Positions 36,805 through 47,229 of a DNA stretch of 64,000 nt are shown here, piece by piece (position 1 is the first letter of the stretch; every line of letters starts with the position of its first letter). Origin of the DNA: Sphingobium sp. Leaf26. Its GTDB lineage: Bacteria; Pseudomonadota; Alphaproteobacteria; Sphingomonadales; Sphingomonadaceae. The notes beneath the pieces were generated by a model. The model worked only from the letters and a program-made list of their open reading frames with translations, was not told where the DNA came from and did not search any database. The stretch covers positions 541,038-605,037 of the forward strand of contig NZ_LMKV01000001.1 in NCBI RefSeq assembly GCF_001421665.1. Direction: 5' to 3'. A program made the position numbers and the translations under genes.

Positions 36805-37695
36805 TCACTTCGCCAACCCAACCCGCTGGATTTCCCATTGCAGGTCGACGCCGCTCTTTGCCTTCACGCGGCGGCGGACTTCTTCGCCCAGCGCTTCGAT
36901 GTCGGCGCTGGTGGCGTCGCCGGTGTTGAGCAGGAAGTTGGTGTGTTTCTCGCTGACCTGCGCGCCACCCAGTTGCAGGCCACGACAGCCCGCTTCGTCT
37001 ACCAGCGCCCATGCCCTGTGCCCGTCCGGGTTCTTGAAGGTAGAGCCGCCGGTCTTGCTGCGCAGCGGCTGGCTTTCCTCGCGCGCGGCGGCGATGCGGT
37101 CCATTTCGGCCTGGATCGCGGCCGGTTCGCCCGGATCGCCCCGGAAGGTCGCGCTGACGACGACTGCGCCGTCGGTCAGGTTGGAATGGCGATAGGTATA
37201 ATGAAGGTCGCGGGCCAGCAGCGTGATTTGTTCGCCGGAGCGCAACACGACTTCGCACGAGACGAGTATGTCCGCCGTTTCGCGGCCATAGGCGCCGCCG
37301 TTCATGCGGACGAAACCGCCGACCGTGCCGGGAATGGAACGCAGAAATTCGAGGCCCGCTATCCCCGCGTCGCGCGCGGTGGAGGAGACGAGGATGCCCG
37401 ATGCGCCACCGCCGCAGACCAGCGTGGTTTCATCCAGCCGATCGACCTTGGCGAAGGGCTTGCCGAGACGCACGACTACGCCCGGCACGCCGCCGTCGCG
37501 GACGATGAGGTTGGAGCCAAGGCCGAGCGCCATGACCGGCACGTCGGGATCGAGCATGGCGAGGAAGTCGGACAGGTCATCCGTATCCTTCGGCTCGAAC
37601 AGCCATTCCGCCACGCCGCCCGCCTTGAACCAGACGAGCGGCGCCAGCGGAGCGTCAGCCTTGAGCGTGCCGCGAACGGGCGGAAGGGCAGTCAT
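36805..37695 (-). CDS. murB: UDP-N-acetylmuramate dehydrogenase
   Basis: This FAD enzyme (296 residues) reduces UDP-GlcNAc-enolpyruvate to UDP-MurNAc in the cytoplasm. FAD-site features are L-G-L-G-S-N-L-I-V-R-D and S-I-P-G-T-V-G-G, and the late S-E-K-H-T-N-F-L-L-N segment is typical. ATG 37695 lies five bases after the stop of the 65-aa gene; a GTG at 37719 would overlap that gene. Confidence 0.95.
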   Translation of the reverse strand: MTALPPVRGTLKADAPLAPLVWFKAGGVAEWLFEPKDTDDLSDFLAMLDPDVPVMALGLGSNLIVRDGGVPGVVVRLGKPFAKVDRLDETTLVCGGGASGILVSSTARDAGIAGLEFLRSIPGTVGGFVRMNGGAYGRETADILVSCEVVLRSGEQITLLARDLHYTYRHSNLTDGAVVVSATFRGDPGEPAAIQAEMDRIAAAREESQPLRSKTGGSTFKNPDGHRAWALVDEAGCRGLQLGGAQVSEKHTNFLLNTGDATSADIEALGEEVRRRVKAKSGVDLQWEIQRVGLAK

Positions 37696-37700
37696 CGTCG

Positions 37701-37898
37701 TCAACCGCGCATGCCCCACAGGTTCATCCAGTTCTTCATCGCTTTCAGGCCCGCTTCATTGGCCTGCGCCGCCGCCATGCCGGTTCGGACCTGCTTCTGC
37801 GCGGCGTCCACCATGTCGCGCGCGACCTCCACGCCCTGCATCTGGGCGTCGATCATGCGTTTCTGCATTTCCAGGCCAACGGCGAACAGTTCGAACAT
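37701..37898 (-). CDS. Small conserved-position protein between murC and murB (65 aa)
   Basis: I do not recognise this protein. The frame starts at ATG 37898, overlapping the murC stop as ATGA, and stops five bases before the murB ATG, so it is embedded in the operon as a coupled gene. The product is rich in Met, Ala, Gln and Val with heptad-like spacing and is probably one or two long amphipathic helices (phasin-like in composition). It has a conserved-looking W-M-N-L-W-G-M end and no signal or membrane helix. Confidence 0.65.
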   Translation of the reverse strand: MFELFAVGLEMQKRMIDAQMQGVEVARDMVDAAQKQVRTGMAAAQANEAGLKAMKNWMNLWGMRG

Positions 37899-39322
37899 CA
37901 GGCGGCTTCCTTCACACTGTTTACGGCAGAGGCGAGACCCGCCGCCCATTTGGTGATGTCGCCTGCGCCCAGGCAAATGATCATGTCGTCCGGCTGGATA
38001 TCGGCGGCGATGACCCTGGCAAGATCGTCGGCGTCGGCAACGGTTCCGGCATGGCGATGGCCACGGCGCTTGAGCCCGGCGACCAGCCCGGCGCTGTCCA
38101 CATCTTCGATCGGCTGTTCGCCGGCCGTGTAGACGGGGGCCGCATACACGATGTCGGCGTCGTTGAATGCCTGCTGGAATTCATCCATCAGGTCGCGCAG
38201 ACGGGTGAAGCGATGCGGCTGGACCACGGCGATGACCCGCGCCTTGGCCCCTTCGCGCGCGGCGGCCAGCACGGCCTTTATCTCTACCGGATGGTGGCCA
38301 TAATCGTCGATGACGGTGGCCTTGCCGCCCGCCACGTCGATCTCGCCGACCTTGGTGAAGCGTCGTTTGACCCCGCCGAACTTGGCAAAGCCGGTCTGGA
38401 TGGTCGCGTCGTCAATGCCCATTTGCAGCGCCACGCCGATCGCCGCCATGGCGTTCAGCACATTGTGACGGCCGGGCATCGGCATTTCGATCCCCTCGAT
38501 CCGGCGGGTCGACCCGTCGCGCTCGCGAATCTGGATGTCGAAGCGATTACCACCGGGTATCGGCTGGACATTGTCACCGCGAATGTCGGCTTGGGCCGAG
38601 AAGCCGTAGGTGACGATCCGGCGGTCCTGCACGCGCGGCAGGATGGCCTGCACTTCGGGATGATCGAGGCACAGCATCGCCGCGCCGTAGAAGGGGACGT
38701 TGCCGACGAATTCGACAAAGGCGTCCTTCACCCGGTCGAAGCTGCCATAATGATCCAGATGCTCCGGGTCGATATTGGTCACGACCGCGATCGTGCCATC
38801 AAGGCGCAGGAAGCTGCCGTCGCTCTCGTCGGCCTCAACAACCATCCAGTCGCTGTTGCCGAGGCGCGCGTTGGAGCCGTAGCTGTTGATGATGCCGCCG
38901 TTGATGACGGTGGGATCGACCCCGCCCGCGTCCAGCAACGCCGCGACCATCGACGTCGTCGTGGTCTTGCCATGGGTGCCCGCGACAGCGACGGTGGATT
39001 TCAGACGCATCAGTTCAGCCAGCATTTCAGCGCGGCGGATGACGGGGACGCGGTTTTCCAGCGCCAGTTCGACTTCGGGATTGCCGCGCTTGATCGCGGT
39101 GGAGGTGACGACCACGGCGGCATCGCCCAGATTTTCGGCCTTGTGGCCGATCATCACCTTGATCCCCTTGGCCCGCAGCCCTTCCACGACATAGCCTTCG
39201 GCGACGTCGCTACCCTGAACGCTGTAACCCAGATTGTGCATCACTTCGGCGATACCGGACATGCCGATGCCGCCGATGCCGATGAAATGGATCGTGCCGA
39301 TGTCCGTGCCGACACCCTTCAT
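37898..39322 (-). CDS. murC: UDP-N-acetylmuramate--L-alanine ligase
   Basis: The Mur ligase (474 residues) adds L-Ala to UDP-MurNAc. It has the N-terminal [13 protein letters not shown]-loop G-T-H-G-K-T-T-T-T and D-Y-G-H-H-P-V-E in the C-terminal part. ATG 39322 has GGAGGA six bases upstream, supplied by the palindromic repeat beside it. Confidence 0.96.
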   Translation of the reverse strand: MKGVGTDIGTIHFIGIGGIGMSGIAEVMHNLGYSVQGSDVAEGYVVEGLRAKGIKVMIGHKAENLGDAAVVVTSTAIKRGNPEVELALENRVPVIRRAEMLAELMRLKSTVAVAGTHGKTTTTSMVAALLDAGGVDPTVINGGIINSYGSNARLGNSDWMVVEADESDGSFLRLDGTIAVVTNIDPEHLDHYGSFDRVKDAFVEFVGNVPFYGAAMLCLDHPEVQAILPRVQDRRIVTYGFSAQADIRGDNVQPIPGGNRFDIQIRERDGSTRRIEGIEMPMPGRHNVLNAMAAIGVALQMGIDDATIQTGFAKFGGVKRRFTKVGEIDVAGGKATVIDDYGHHPVEIKAVLAAAREGAKARVIAVVQPHRFTRLRDLMDEFQQAFNDADIVYAAPVYTAGEQPIEDVDSAGLVAGLKRRGHRHAGTVADADDLARVIAADIQPDDMIICLGAGDITKWAAGLASAVNSVKEAA

Positions 39323-39328
39323 GCTATT

Positions 39329-39455
39329 CCTCCCCAATATGGGGAGGGGGACCGCCGCAAAGCGGTGGTGGAGGGGGTTCGCCCCCTACGCCATGCCCGG
39401 ACGATAGCCCCCTCCGTCAGCCCTTCGGGCTGCCACCTCCCCGTATCGGGGAGGA
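39329..39455. repeat. Palindromic intergenic repeat, family B, between murG and murC
   Basis: TCCTCCCCAATATGGGGAGG at the left and CCTCCCCGTATCGGGGAGGA at the right are each palindromic and pair with each other. GGTGGTGGAGGGGG and CCCCCTCCGTC...CCACC form inner arms. On the minus strand its end supplies the GGAGGA ribosome site for murC. Confidence 0.75.
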
Positions 39456-39470
39456 TTTTGCGTAGATAGA

Positions 39471-40652
39471 TCATGCCGGAACCCCCGCCAGATTCAGCGT
39501 AGTCGGGGTCGGGCCGACCCTGACCGGATCATTGACGATGGGCGCGGTGCCGATGCTTTCGAGCAGGTCGGCCATGTCGCGCGCGGCATGGGGGCGGCCG
39601 CAGTTGCGGGCGCGCTTGGCGGCATTTTGCAGGGCGCCGGGTTCCAGCGCCATCTTCTGCATCTGCTTGGCCAATTCGACGGCGGTAAAGCGCGCCTGCG
39701 GGATGGTGCGCGCGCCGCCGGCCTCGGTCATTTCCCTGGCATTGGCGGTCTGGTGGTCGTCCATCGCGCTGGGTAACGGAATGAGGATCGCCGGGCGACC
39801 CGCGCAGGTCAGTTCGGCCAGCGTCGAGGCCCCTGCCCGTGCGATCACCAGATGCGACCAGCCCAGCTTTTCGGGCACATCGTTGAAATAGGTGGCAAGG
39901 TCGGCGGGGATTTCCATCTCCGCATAGGCCTTGCGGACACGCTCGATATCCTCGGCGCGGCATTGCTGCGTGACTTGCAGGCGGCGGCGCAACGCGACCG
40001 GCAGCATCGACAGGCCTTCGGGCACGACGCTGGACAGGATGGAGGCACCCTGGCTGCCGCCGATCACCAGCACGCGAAAGACGCTTTCGTCGGTCAGCGC
40101 GGGGAATTCCTCCTCGCGCAACTGTTTCACTTCCTCGCGCACCGGATTGCCGATCAGGTGCACCTTCGACGCATAGGCGCTCTTGAGGCGCTGGACGTCG
40201 GGATAGGCGGTGGCGATCGCGTCGACACGCCCGGACAGCAGGCGGTTGACCCGGCCCAGCACGGCGTTCTGCTCATGGATCGCGGTCGGGATACCGTCGG
40301 CCAACGCGCCCAGCAAGGCAGGCATGGCGGGATAGCCGCCGAAGCCGACGACGGCGGTGGGGCGGAAGGTTTCGTTGAGGCGCCGGGCCATGCCGCGACC
40401 GGCCAGGATCGCCTTCAGCGCACCAGGCCAACTCAGCGGGTTCTTCGTCATGCGGCCGGCGGGCATGATATGCACCTGTGCCCGATTGTCCGGCGACTTG
40501 TCGAAGATGCCGGGAATCTTCGCACCGCGCGCATCGGTGACGAGGGCGACATGATGGCCGCGCGCCATCAGTTCCTCGGCAACCGCATGGGCTGGAATCA
40601 TATGACCGCCCGTCCCGCCGGCGGCGAGGACGAAGTGACGGGAAATGCTCAT
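39471..40652 (-). CDS. murG: UDP-GlcNAc:undecaprenyl-pyrophosphoryl-MurNAc-pentapeptide transferase
   Basis: This GT-B glycosyltransferase (393 residues) makes lipid II at the inner membrane face. G-G-T-G-G-H lies near the N-terminus, with G-F-G-G-Y-P, H-E-Q-N, G-G-S-Q-G-A and the UDP-GlcNAc-site A-R-A-G-A-S-T-L-A-E-L later. Its ATG overlaps the ftsW stop by four bases. Confidence 0.95.
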   Translation of the reverse strand: MSISRHFVLAAGGTGGHMIPAHAVAEELMARGHHVALVTDARGAKIPGIFDKSPDNRAQVHIMPAGRMTKNPLSWPGALKAILAGRGMARRLNETFRPTAVVGFGGYPAMPALLGALADGIPTAIHEQNAVLGRVNRLLSGRVDAIATAYPDVQRLKSAYASKVHLIGNPVREEVKQLREEEFPALTDESVFRVLVIGGSQGASILSSVVPEGLSMLPVALRRRLQVTQQCRAEDIERVRKAYAEMEIPADLATYFNDVPEKLGWSHLVIARAGASTLAELTCAGRPAILIPLPSAMDDHQTANAREMTEAGGARTIPQARFTAVELAKQMQKMALEPGALQNAAKRARNCGRPHAARDMADLLESIGTAPIVNDPVRVGPTPTTLNLAGVPA

Positions 40653-41851
40653 CGACCACTCCATTTGACGACCGTGTGCCGACCCATGAAGGGGTTGCGC
40701 CGCGTGAATGCGAGCAGCAGGCCGACGCCGATACAAAGCGCCAGCATAGAGGAGCCGCCGTAGCTGATAAAGGGCAGCGTCATGCCCTTGGACGGAAAAA
40801 TCTGCGCATTGACGCCCATGTTGATGATCGCCTGCAACCCGAACTGGGTGGTGAGGCCGGCAGCGGCGAGGATGGTGAAATTATCCTCTTCGTCCAGCAG
40901 GCGCAGCAGCACGCGCACCACGATGGCGAGATAGACGCAGGCGATGGCGATGCAGGCGAGCAGGCCGAACTCTTCGCCGATGACCGAGAAGATATAATCG
41001 GTATGCGCTTCGGGCAGGCGGAACTTGTTCTGCCCCCCGCCCGGCCCCACACCGGTAAAGCCGCCATGGGAAATGGTGCGGAAGGCAAGATCGGTCTGGT
41101 CCGGGCCGGTGTCGAGCTGGACCCCTATCCCCAAGAAGTCGTTCACGCGCTGCCGGCCATTTTCATAGAACATATAGACCGCGACCAGTAGCGCCAGCCC
41201 GGCGCCGACCATCGCGCCGATGAAGCGCATCGACACGCCCGACAGCAGCAACAGGACGCCGAGACAGGCGGCGAAGATAACGGTCTGGCCGAAGTCGGGC
41301 TGGCGCATCAGCACGACGGCGATGAGGCCGGTGACGCAGAAGCTGAGCGGCACCACCGGCAGGCTCATATCCTTGGTCCGCAGCGACAACAGCCAGGCGA
41401 GCGCCACGACGAAGACGGGTTTCAGGAATTCCGAGGGCTGGAAACGGAAGCCCGGCAGGTCGATCCAGCGCTTCGCCCCGTTCACCGTCGATCCCAGGAT
41501 CGGCACGCACAGCAGCATGACGAAGAAGAAGGCGCAGCCGAAGATGGCCAGCCGCCGCGCCTGCGGCCGGGGCAGCATGGAGATGACGAGCATGATCGGC
41601 AGGCCGATGAACACCCACATCAGCTGGCGCCAGAAATAGATGAGCGGATTGACGGCGACGGAAGCGGTCGACCGGTCGATCGCGGCGACGGGGGATGCGG
41701 CCGCGACCGCGACCAGTCCGATCGCCATCAGCGTCACGATCAGCGACAGGAGGACTCGGTCGATTTCCCAGAACCAGATGGCGAGCGCCGTCCGTTCGCG
41801 CGGCACGGTGCGGGTGCGGAAACCCTTCACCAGTTCGCCTGCTCTGGACAT
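40649..41851 (-). CDS. ftsW: Septal peptidoglycan glycosyltransferase FtsW
   Basis: The SEDS-family glycosyltransferase has about ten helices and polymerises lipid II at the septum together with FtsI. It carries the SEDS segments N-G-A-K-R-W-I, Q-P-S-E-F-L-K, E-A-H-T-D-Y-I-F-S-V-I-G-E-E and S-Y-G-G-S-S. ATG 41851 has AGAGGGG eight bases upstream and is preferred; an in-frame ATG at 41872 adds seven residues. Confidence 0.93.
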   Translation of the reverse strand: MSRAGELVKGFRTRTVPRERTALAIWFWEIDRVLLSLIVTLMAIGLVAVAAASPVAAIDRSTASVAVNPLIYFWRQLMWVFIGLPIMLVISMLPRPQARRLAIFGCAFFFVMLLCVPILGSTVNGAKRWIDLPGFRFQPSEFLKPVFVVALAWLLSLRTKDMSLPVVPLSFCVTGLIAVVLMRQPDFGQTVIFAACLGVLLLLSGVSMRFIGAMVGAGLALLVAVYMFYENGRQRVNDFLGIGVQLDTGPDQTDLAFRTISHGGFTGVGPGGGQNKFRLPEAHTDYIFSVIGEEFGLLACIAIACVYLAIVVRVLLRLLDEEDNFTILAAAGLTTQFGLQAIINMGVNAQIFPSKGMTLPFISYGGSSMLALCIGVGLLLAFTRRNPFMGRHTVVKWSGR

Positions 41852-41887
41852 ACCTGTTCCCCTCTTGCTCATCGTCGTCCCGGAGCC

Positions 41888-43204
41888 TTAATCGAGCGCC
41901 GCGACGGCGGCGGCGAAGGCATCGCCGCGCGCTTCGAAATCGCGAAACTGGTCGAAACTGGCGCAGGCGGGCGACAAGAGCACCACGTCGCCGGGCTGCG
42001 CGATGCGCGCGGCGCGGCGGACGGCGGCGCTCAGCATTTCACTGTCATCCACATCCATATGCGGGCGCAGCAGATCGGCGAACATATGCCCCGCTTCGCC
42101 GATGGTGTAGGCGTGCGCGACATTGGCGAAATGGGGAACGCACTCGTCCAGATTGTCGGACTTGGCGACGCCGCCCAATATCCAGTGGATGCGGGCCTTG
42201 CCATCCTTCGCGGGCCAGGCGGCGAGCGCGGGCGCGGTCGAGGCGGCGTTGGTCGCCTTGCTGTCGTTGACGTAGAGGACGCCGTTGCGGGTGGCCACGG
42301 CCTGCATCCGGTGGGGGAGCGAGGCGTAGCTGGCTAGGGCATTGGCGATGGTTGGTTCGTCGATGCCCAGCGCCTTTGCGACAGCCGTTGCTGCTTGGGC
42401 ATTTTGCAGATTATGCGGACCTTGAAGCGCAGGCCATTCCGTCTGCAACCCTGGTAGCTCAACCATGTCGATGAAGAACATCGACAAGCCCTCAGGCGCA
42501 TCGTCCACTACATCGAGATCAGCATAAGCAATGTAATCGACAACCGCGACATGCTCCGCCGACTGCATCGCGAACAGCCGCGCCTTCGACGCGACGTAGC
42601 CTGCAAAGCCCTCATAGCGATCCAGATGATCCGGCGTGATGTTGAGCAGCACCGCGACGTCGCAGTCGAGGCTATGTGTCAGGTCGATCTGGTAGCTGGA
42701 CAGTTCCAGCACATAGACGCCCACGCCATGCAGATTGGGCTCCAGCGGCGGCTGGCTGAGGATCGGCAGGCCGATATTGCCGCCCATGACGGTCGGATAG
42801 CCCGCCTGCTCGATGATGTGGTGGATCAGCGCGGTGGTGGTCGACTTGCCGTTGGTGCCGGTGATGCCGACGACCTTGTGCGGGGGCAGCGTCGGGCGGG
42901 CGAGCGCGAACAGTTCGATGTCGCCGATGATCGGTACGCCTGCGATTCTGGCGCGCATGGCGATCGGGTGGCGGTTCAGTGGCACGCCCGGCGACACGAC
43001 GATGCCATCGAAACCGGCCAGGTCGATCTCCATCGGATCGCCCAGTTCTGCCTGGCCCTCGACCAGCGCACGCGCTTCTTCCCGGCTGTCCCAGGCGACG
43101 ACGCGCGCGCCACTGGCAACCAGCGTTGCGACCGTGGCGAGGCCCGACCGCGCCAGCCCCAGCACCGCATAGGTCTTGCCTGCAAAGGCGCTGGAAACGA
43201 TCAT
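41888..43204 (-). CDS. murD: UDP-N-acetylmuramoylalanine--D-glutamate ligase
   Basis: The Mur ligase (438 residues) adds D-Glu. It has A-V-L-G-L-A-R-S-G at the N-terminus, ATP loop [11 protein letters not shown] and N-D-S-K-A-T-N in the C-terminal half. A tract of about 200 bases (42360-42560) within the gene drops to about 50% GC, unlike the rest. The start overlaps the mraY stop. Confidence 0.95.
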   Translation of the reverse strand: MIVSSAFAGKTYAVLGLARSGLATVATLVASGARVVAWDSREEARALVEGQAELGDPMEIDLAGFDGIVVSPGVPLNRHPIAMRARIAGVPIIGDIELFALARPTLPPHKVVGITGTNGKSTTTALIHHIIEQAGYPTVMGGNIGLPILSQPPLEPNLHGVGVYVLELSSYQIDLTHSLDCDVAVLLNITPDHLDRYEGFAGYVASKARLFAMQSAEHVAVVDYIAYADLDVVDDAPEGLSMFFIDMVELPGLQTEWPALQGPHNLQNAQAATAVAKALGIDEPTIANALASYASLPHRMQAVATRNGVLYVNDSKATNAASTAPALAAWPAKDGKARIHWILGGVAKSDNLDECVPHFANVAHAYTIGEAGHMFADLLRPHMDVDDSEMLSAAVRRAARIAQPGDVVLLSPACASFDQFRDFEARGDAFAAAVAALD

Positions 43205-44274
43205 CGCAGCTTCAACGTGGCGAGGCCGGCAAGCGCCAGCACGAAGGCGATGATCCAGAAACGGATCACCACCGTCGGTTCGGCCCAGCCCAATTGCTCG
43301 AAATGATGGTGGATCGGCGCCATCTTGAACACGCGCTTGCCGGTGCGTTTGTAGAAGAACACCTGGATGATGACCGAGAGTGCTTCCACCACGAAAAGCC
43401 CGCCGATGATACCCAGCACGATTTCATGATGCGCGGTGACGGCGATGACGCCGATCGTTCCGCCCAGCGCCAGCGACCCGGTATCGCCCATGAAGACGGC
43501 GGCCGGCGGCGCATTGAACCATAGGAAAGCGAGACCGGATCCGATGATCGCGCCGCACAGGATCGTCAGGTTCCCCGCGCCCGGTACGTGCGGGATGCCC
43601 AGATATTCGGCGAAATCCGCGCGACCGACCAGATAGACGATCAGCAGGAACGCGAGGCTGGCGATGATGACCGGCATGGTGGCCAGGCCGTCGAGACCGT
43701 CGGTCAGGTTCACCGCATTGCCGAACGCGACGATCACGAAGGCGGCGAAGCAGAAATAGAACGGTCCAAGCTCGATCGCGGGGCCATTATAGAAGGGCAC
43801 ATAAAGGGCCGTGTTGCCATGCTGGTGGACGATCATCCAGGCGGCGACGCCCGCGATCAGGAACTCGGCCGCCAGTCGCGCCTTGCCCGACAGCCCCTTG
43901 TGGCTGGCCTTCGTCACCTTGTCATAATCGTCCAGGAAGCCGATCGCGCCGAAGCCCAGCGTCACGAACAGGCAGGCCCAGACATAGGTGGAGGACAGGT
44001 CCATCCACAGCAGCACGGACGCGACCATGGAGGTCAGGATCATGAGGCCGCCCATGGTCGGCGTGCCGCGCTTGGCGAGGTGGCTCTGCGGGCCATCGTC
44101 ACGGATCGGCTGCCCCTTGCCCTGACGGACGCGGAGCCAGCCGATAAATTTCGGGCCGATGACGAGGCCGATCAGCAGCGCGGTGAAGATCGCCGCGCCC
44201 GCCCGGAAGGACAGATAGCGGATCAGGTTGAAGACGCCTGCAAAATCCAGGGTTTCGGCCAGCCAGTAGAGCAT
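43201..44274 (-). CDS. mraY: Phospho-N-acetylmuramoyl-pentapeptide transferase
   Basis: The ten-helix membrane enzyme (357 residues) makes lipid I from UDP-MurNAc-pentapeptide and undecaprenyl phosphate. Catalytic landmarks are [23 protein letters not shown] and the histidine triad in P-I-H-H-H-F-E. It shares one base with murF (TAATG). Confidence 0.97.
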   Translation of the reverse strand: MLYWLAETLDFAGVFNLIRYLSFRAGAAIFTALLIGLVIGPKFIGWLRVRQGKGQPIRDDGPQSHLAKRGTPTMGGLMILTSMVASVLLWMDLSSTYVWACLFVTLGFGAIGFLDDYDKVTKASHKGLSGKARLAAEFLIAGVAAWMIVHQHGNTALYVPFYNGPAIELGPFYFCFAAFVIVAFGNAVNLTDGLDGLATMPVIIASLAFLLIVYLVGRADFAEYLGIPHVPGAGNLTILCGAIIGSGLAFLWFNAPPAAVFMGDTGSLALGGTIGVIAVTAHHEIVLGIIGGLFVVEALSVIIQVFFYKRTGKRVFKMAPIHHHFEQLGWAEPTVVIRFWIIAFVLALAGLATLKLR

Positions 44275-45665
44275 TAGTCGGTATCTCCGTCACGAGCGCC
44301 TTCGGTCAGGGCCGCGACCAGGCGGGACAGACCCACACCATTGGAGCCCTTGACCAGGATCGCGTCGCCCGCGCGCATTTCGGTTTGGATGAGGGGGATG
44401 GCCGCCGCCGTGTCGGCGACATGGACATGGGCAATGATACTGCCAAGCGCATCGGCCAGCGGCGCCATTTCCGCGCCGACCAATATGGCATAATCGACCT
44501 GGCCCGCGCCCAGCGGTTCGGCAAGGCCGGCATGGAGTTCGACGCTGCGGTCGCCCAGTTCGCGCATGCCGCCCAATATGGCGATGCGCCGATCGGCCTT
44601 CTCCCGACTAAGCTGGGTCAGTGTCGCCTTCATCGAGAGCGGATTGGCGTTGTAGCTTTCGTCGATCAGCAGCGCCTCGCCGCCCGCGACCGGCAGAATG
44701 CGCCGTTCGCCCCGGCCCGGCAGGCCCGGCATTTCGGCGAGCGCGAGGCCGGCGGCGGCGAGATCACCGCCCACCGCCTCGACGGCCGCCAGCACGGCGA
44801 GTGCATTGGACACCCAATGATCGCCCGGCGCGGCGACGGTGAAGCAGAGTTCGGCGTCCGGCAGGGTCGCCGTGACCAGCGTGCCGCCGCCCGGCGCGGG
44901 TACGGCTTCGCGCGCGCAGACATCGGCCTGCGGGCTGGTGCCGAAGGTCAGGATACGGGCAGCATGGCGCTCCGCCTTGTTGTAGAGCAGTGCGACATGC
45001 GGGCTGTCATAGGGGATGATCGCGGTGCCGCCGGGTTGCAGCCCCTCGAAAATCTCCGCCTTGGCCTCGGCGATCTTCGCCTCGGTGCCGAAAAATTCGA
45101 TGTGGGCGGGCGCGATGGCGGTGACGATCGCGACATGGGGGCAAACCTGCCGTGTCAGCGATGACAGTTCGCCAGCATGGTTCATGCCCATTTCGAACAC
45201 GCCAAAGGCTGCGTCCCGCGCCATGCGCGACAGGCTCAAGGGCACGCCGACATGGTTGTTGTAGCTTTTGACCGAACGATGCACCGTGCCCGGAGCCGCG
45301 CGATCCAGCGCCTGAAACAGCGCTTCCTTCGTCCCGGTCTTGCCGACCGATCCGGTGACCCCAATCACCCTGCCATTCATGCGCTTGCGTGACGCCTTGC
45401 CCAAGGCTTCGAGCGCGAGCGCGCTGTCGGGGACGAGGATGTGGGGATGATCGACGGCTTCGCTGACGATCGCGCCGGCGGCACCCTGCCCGAACGCCTT
45501 GTCGATGAACTTGTGGCCGTCGGTCGTTTCTCCCCTCATCGCGACGAACAGGTCGCCCTGCCCCACTTCGCGACTGTCGAAGGCGACGCCCGAAACGGCA
45601 AACGGCGCCGACGCGGCGCCGCCTGTGGCTTCGGCGATTTCGGCGGAGGTCCAGAGGTCGGTCAT
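44274..45665 (-). CDS. murF: UDP-N-acetylmuramoyl-tripeptide--D-alanyl-D-alanine ligase
   Basis: The Mur ligase (463 residues) adds the D-Ala-D-Ala dipeptide made by Ddl. It has F-D-S-R near residue 30, ATP loop G-V-T-G-S-V-G-K-T and N-N-H-V-G-V-P and I-D-E-S-Y-N-A-N-P segments typical of MurF. A 106-base gap holding a REP-like palindrome separates it from murE. Confidence 0.95.
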   Translation of the reverse strand: MTDLWTSAEIAEATGGAASAPFAVSGVAFDSREVGQGDLFVAMRGETTDGHKFIDKAFGQGAAGAIVSEAVDHPHILVPDSALALEALGKASRKRMNGRVIGVTGSVGKTGTKEALFQALDRAAPGTVHRSVKSYNNHVGVPLSLSRMARDAAFGVFEMGMNHAGELSSLTRQVCPHVAIVTAIAPAHIEFFGTEAKIAEAKAEIFEGLQPGGTAIIPYDSPHVALLYNKAERHAARILTFGTSPQADVCAREAVPAPGGGTLVTATLPDAELCFTVAAPGDHWVSNALAVLAAVEAVGGDLAAAGLALAEMPGLPGRGERRILPVAGGEALLIDESYNANPLSMKATLTQLSREKADRRIAILGGMRELGDRSVELHAGLAEPLGAGQVDYAILVGAEMAPLADALGSIIAHVHVADTAAAIPLIQTEMRAGDAILVKGSNGVGLSRLVAALTEGARDGDTD

Positions 45666-45688
45666 TTACCGTTGCCCCGCATAAACAT

Positions 45689-45748
45689 CCGTTCGTGCTG
45701 AGCCTGTCGAAGCACGCGCGCGCCCTTCGACAGGCTCAGGGCGAACGG
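45689..45748. repeat. REP-like palindrome, family A, between murE and murF
   Basis: CCGTTCGTGCTGAGCCTGTCGAAG and CTTCGACAGGCTCAGGGCGAACGG form a near-perfect stem around GCACGCGCGCGCC. It is the most compact copy in the window and lies inside the dcw operon. Confidence 0.88.
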
Positions 45749-45771
45749 AAGAAGGTGGCACATCTCCTTGT

Positions 45772-47229
45772 TCAACCCGCGCACTCCCGCGACACGGTGA
45801 CGTCGTCGAAGGGCAAGACGCGATCGCCGATGATCTGGCCCTGTTCATGGCCCTTGCCGGCCAGCAGGACGATATCGTCCGCACCAGCCTGACCGATGGC
45901 GGCGGCGATGGCGGCGCGACGACCGCCGATTTCTTCCGCTTCCGGCGCGCCGGCCAGCACGGCGGCGCGGATCGCGGAGGGCTCTTCCGAGCGGGGATTA
46001 TCGTCGGTGACGATAACATGGTCGGACAGTTCGGCCGCCACCTTGCCCATCAGCGGCCGCTTGCCCGCGTCGCGATCGCCACCGGCGCCGAACAGGGTGA
46101 TAAGCTTGCCGCGCGTATGCGGGCGCAGTGCCTCAATCGCGGCTTTCAGGCCATCGGGCGTATGGGCGTAATCGACATAAACAGGCGCGCCCGCCTTGCT
46201 GATGACCGCGCGCTCCAGCCGTCCGCGCACCGGCTGGACCCGGCCGAGCAGTTCCATGACCTTGGCCGTGTCACCACGGCAAGCGATGATGAGGCCGGCG
46301 GCGGTCAGCGCATTGGCGGCCTGATAGGCGCCGATCAGGGGCAGGTTGACCTTATAAAGTTTGCCGTCGGCTTCGACTTCCAGCGCCTGGCCCAACTGGG
46401 TCGGGGTGCGGTTGGCAAGGCGCAAAGCCTGCCCCTGCACCCCGACGCTCAGCACACGAAGCCCCCGCTTCGTAGCGCGCTGAATGACCTTGTCCGACCA
46501 TGCGTCATCGGCCCACACGACCGCCGCGCCGTCCGCCGACACGACTTCATCGAACAGCCGCATCTTGGCGTCGAAATAGCTGTCCATGTCGCCATGATAA
46601 TCGAGATGATCGCGCGACAAATTGGTGAAAGCGCCAGCGACGACCGGCAACCCTTCGGTGCGATACTGGTCGAGGCCGTGGCTGGAGGCTTCGAACGCGG
46701 CATGGGTGATGCCTTCACGTTTCAGGCCCGACATGTTCGCGAGGAAGGTGACGATGTCCGGCGTGGTGAGGCCGGTTGACACCTGATCGACGGCGGTGGT
46801 CACGCCCAGCGTACCGATCGACGCGGATTTGTGGCCCATCATGCGCCAGAGCTGGCGGGCGAGTTCGACCGTGCTGGTCTTGCCATTGGTGCCGGTGACG
46901 GCGACGGTCACATCCGGGAAAGGCGCGAAATAGCGGGCAGCCATCAGCGCCAGCAGGCGGCGCGGATTGGCATGCGCGATATGAATCGCCCCTTCCACCT
47001 TTGCTTCGGGGCGTGCGACGATGGCGACGGCGCCGGCCTTCACGGCGTCGGGAATATAATCCTCACCATTGACGCGCAGGCCCTGGAACGCACCGAAGAC
47101 GGTGCCCGGCGCAACCTTGCGATTGTCGATGGCAAAGCCGGTCACGGACGCATCAAGGCCGGCGATGCCGCCGACCTTGTCCGATATATCCGCATCCAAC
47201 CCCTCGATTAGCGACCCGAGGCGCATCAT
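45772..47229 (-). CDS. murE: UDP-N-acetylmuramoyl-tripeptide synthetase (meso-diaminopimelate adding)
   Basis: The Mur ligase (485 residues) adds the third residue of the stem peptide. ATP loop G-T-N-G-K-T-S-T is present, and T-D-D-N-P-R (D-N-P-R motif) marks meso-diaminopimelate specificity. The start ATGATG overlaps the ftsI stop; either ATG (47229 or 47226) is possible. Confidence 0.95.
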   Translation of the reverse strand: MMRLGSLIEGLDADISDKVGGIAGLDASVTGFAIDNRKVAPGTVFGAFQGLRVNGEDYIPDAVKAGAVAIVARPEAKVEGAIHIAHANPRRLLALMAARYFAPFPDVTVAVTGTNGKTSTVELARQLWRMMGHKSASIGTLGVTTAVDQVSTGLTTPDIVTFLANMSGLKREGITHAAFEASSHGLDQYRTEGLPVVAGAFTNLSRDHLDYHGDMDSYFDAKMRLFDEVVSADGAAVVWADDAWSDKVIQRATKRGLRVLSVGVQGQALRLANRTPTQLGQALEVEADGKLYKVNLPLIGAYQAANALTAAGLIIACRGDTAKVMELLGRVQPVRGRLERAVISKAGAPVYVDYAHTPDGLKAAIEALRPHTRGKLITLFGAGGDRDAGKRPLMGKVAAELSDHVIVTDDNPRSEEPSAIRAAVLAGAPEAEEIGGRRAAIAAAIGQAGADDIVLLAGKGHEQGQIIGDRVLPFDDVTVSRECAG

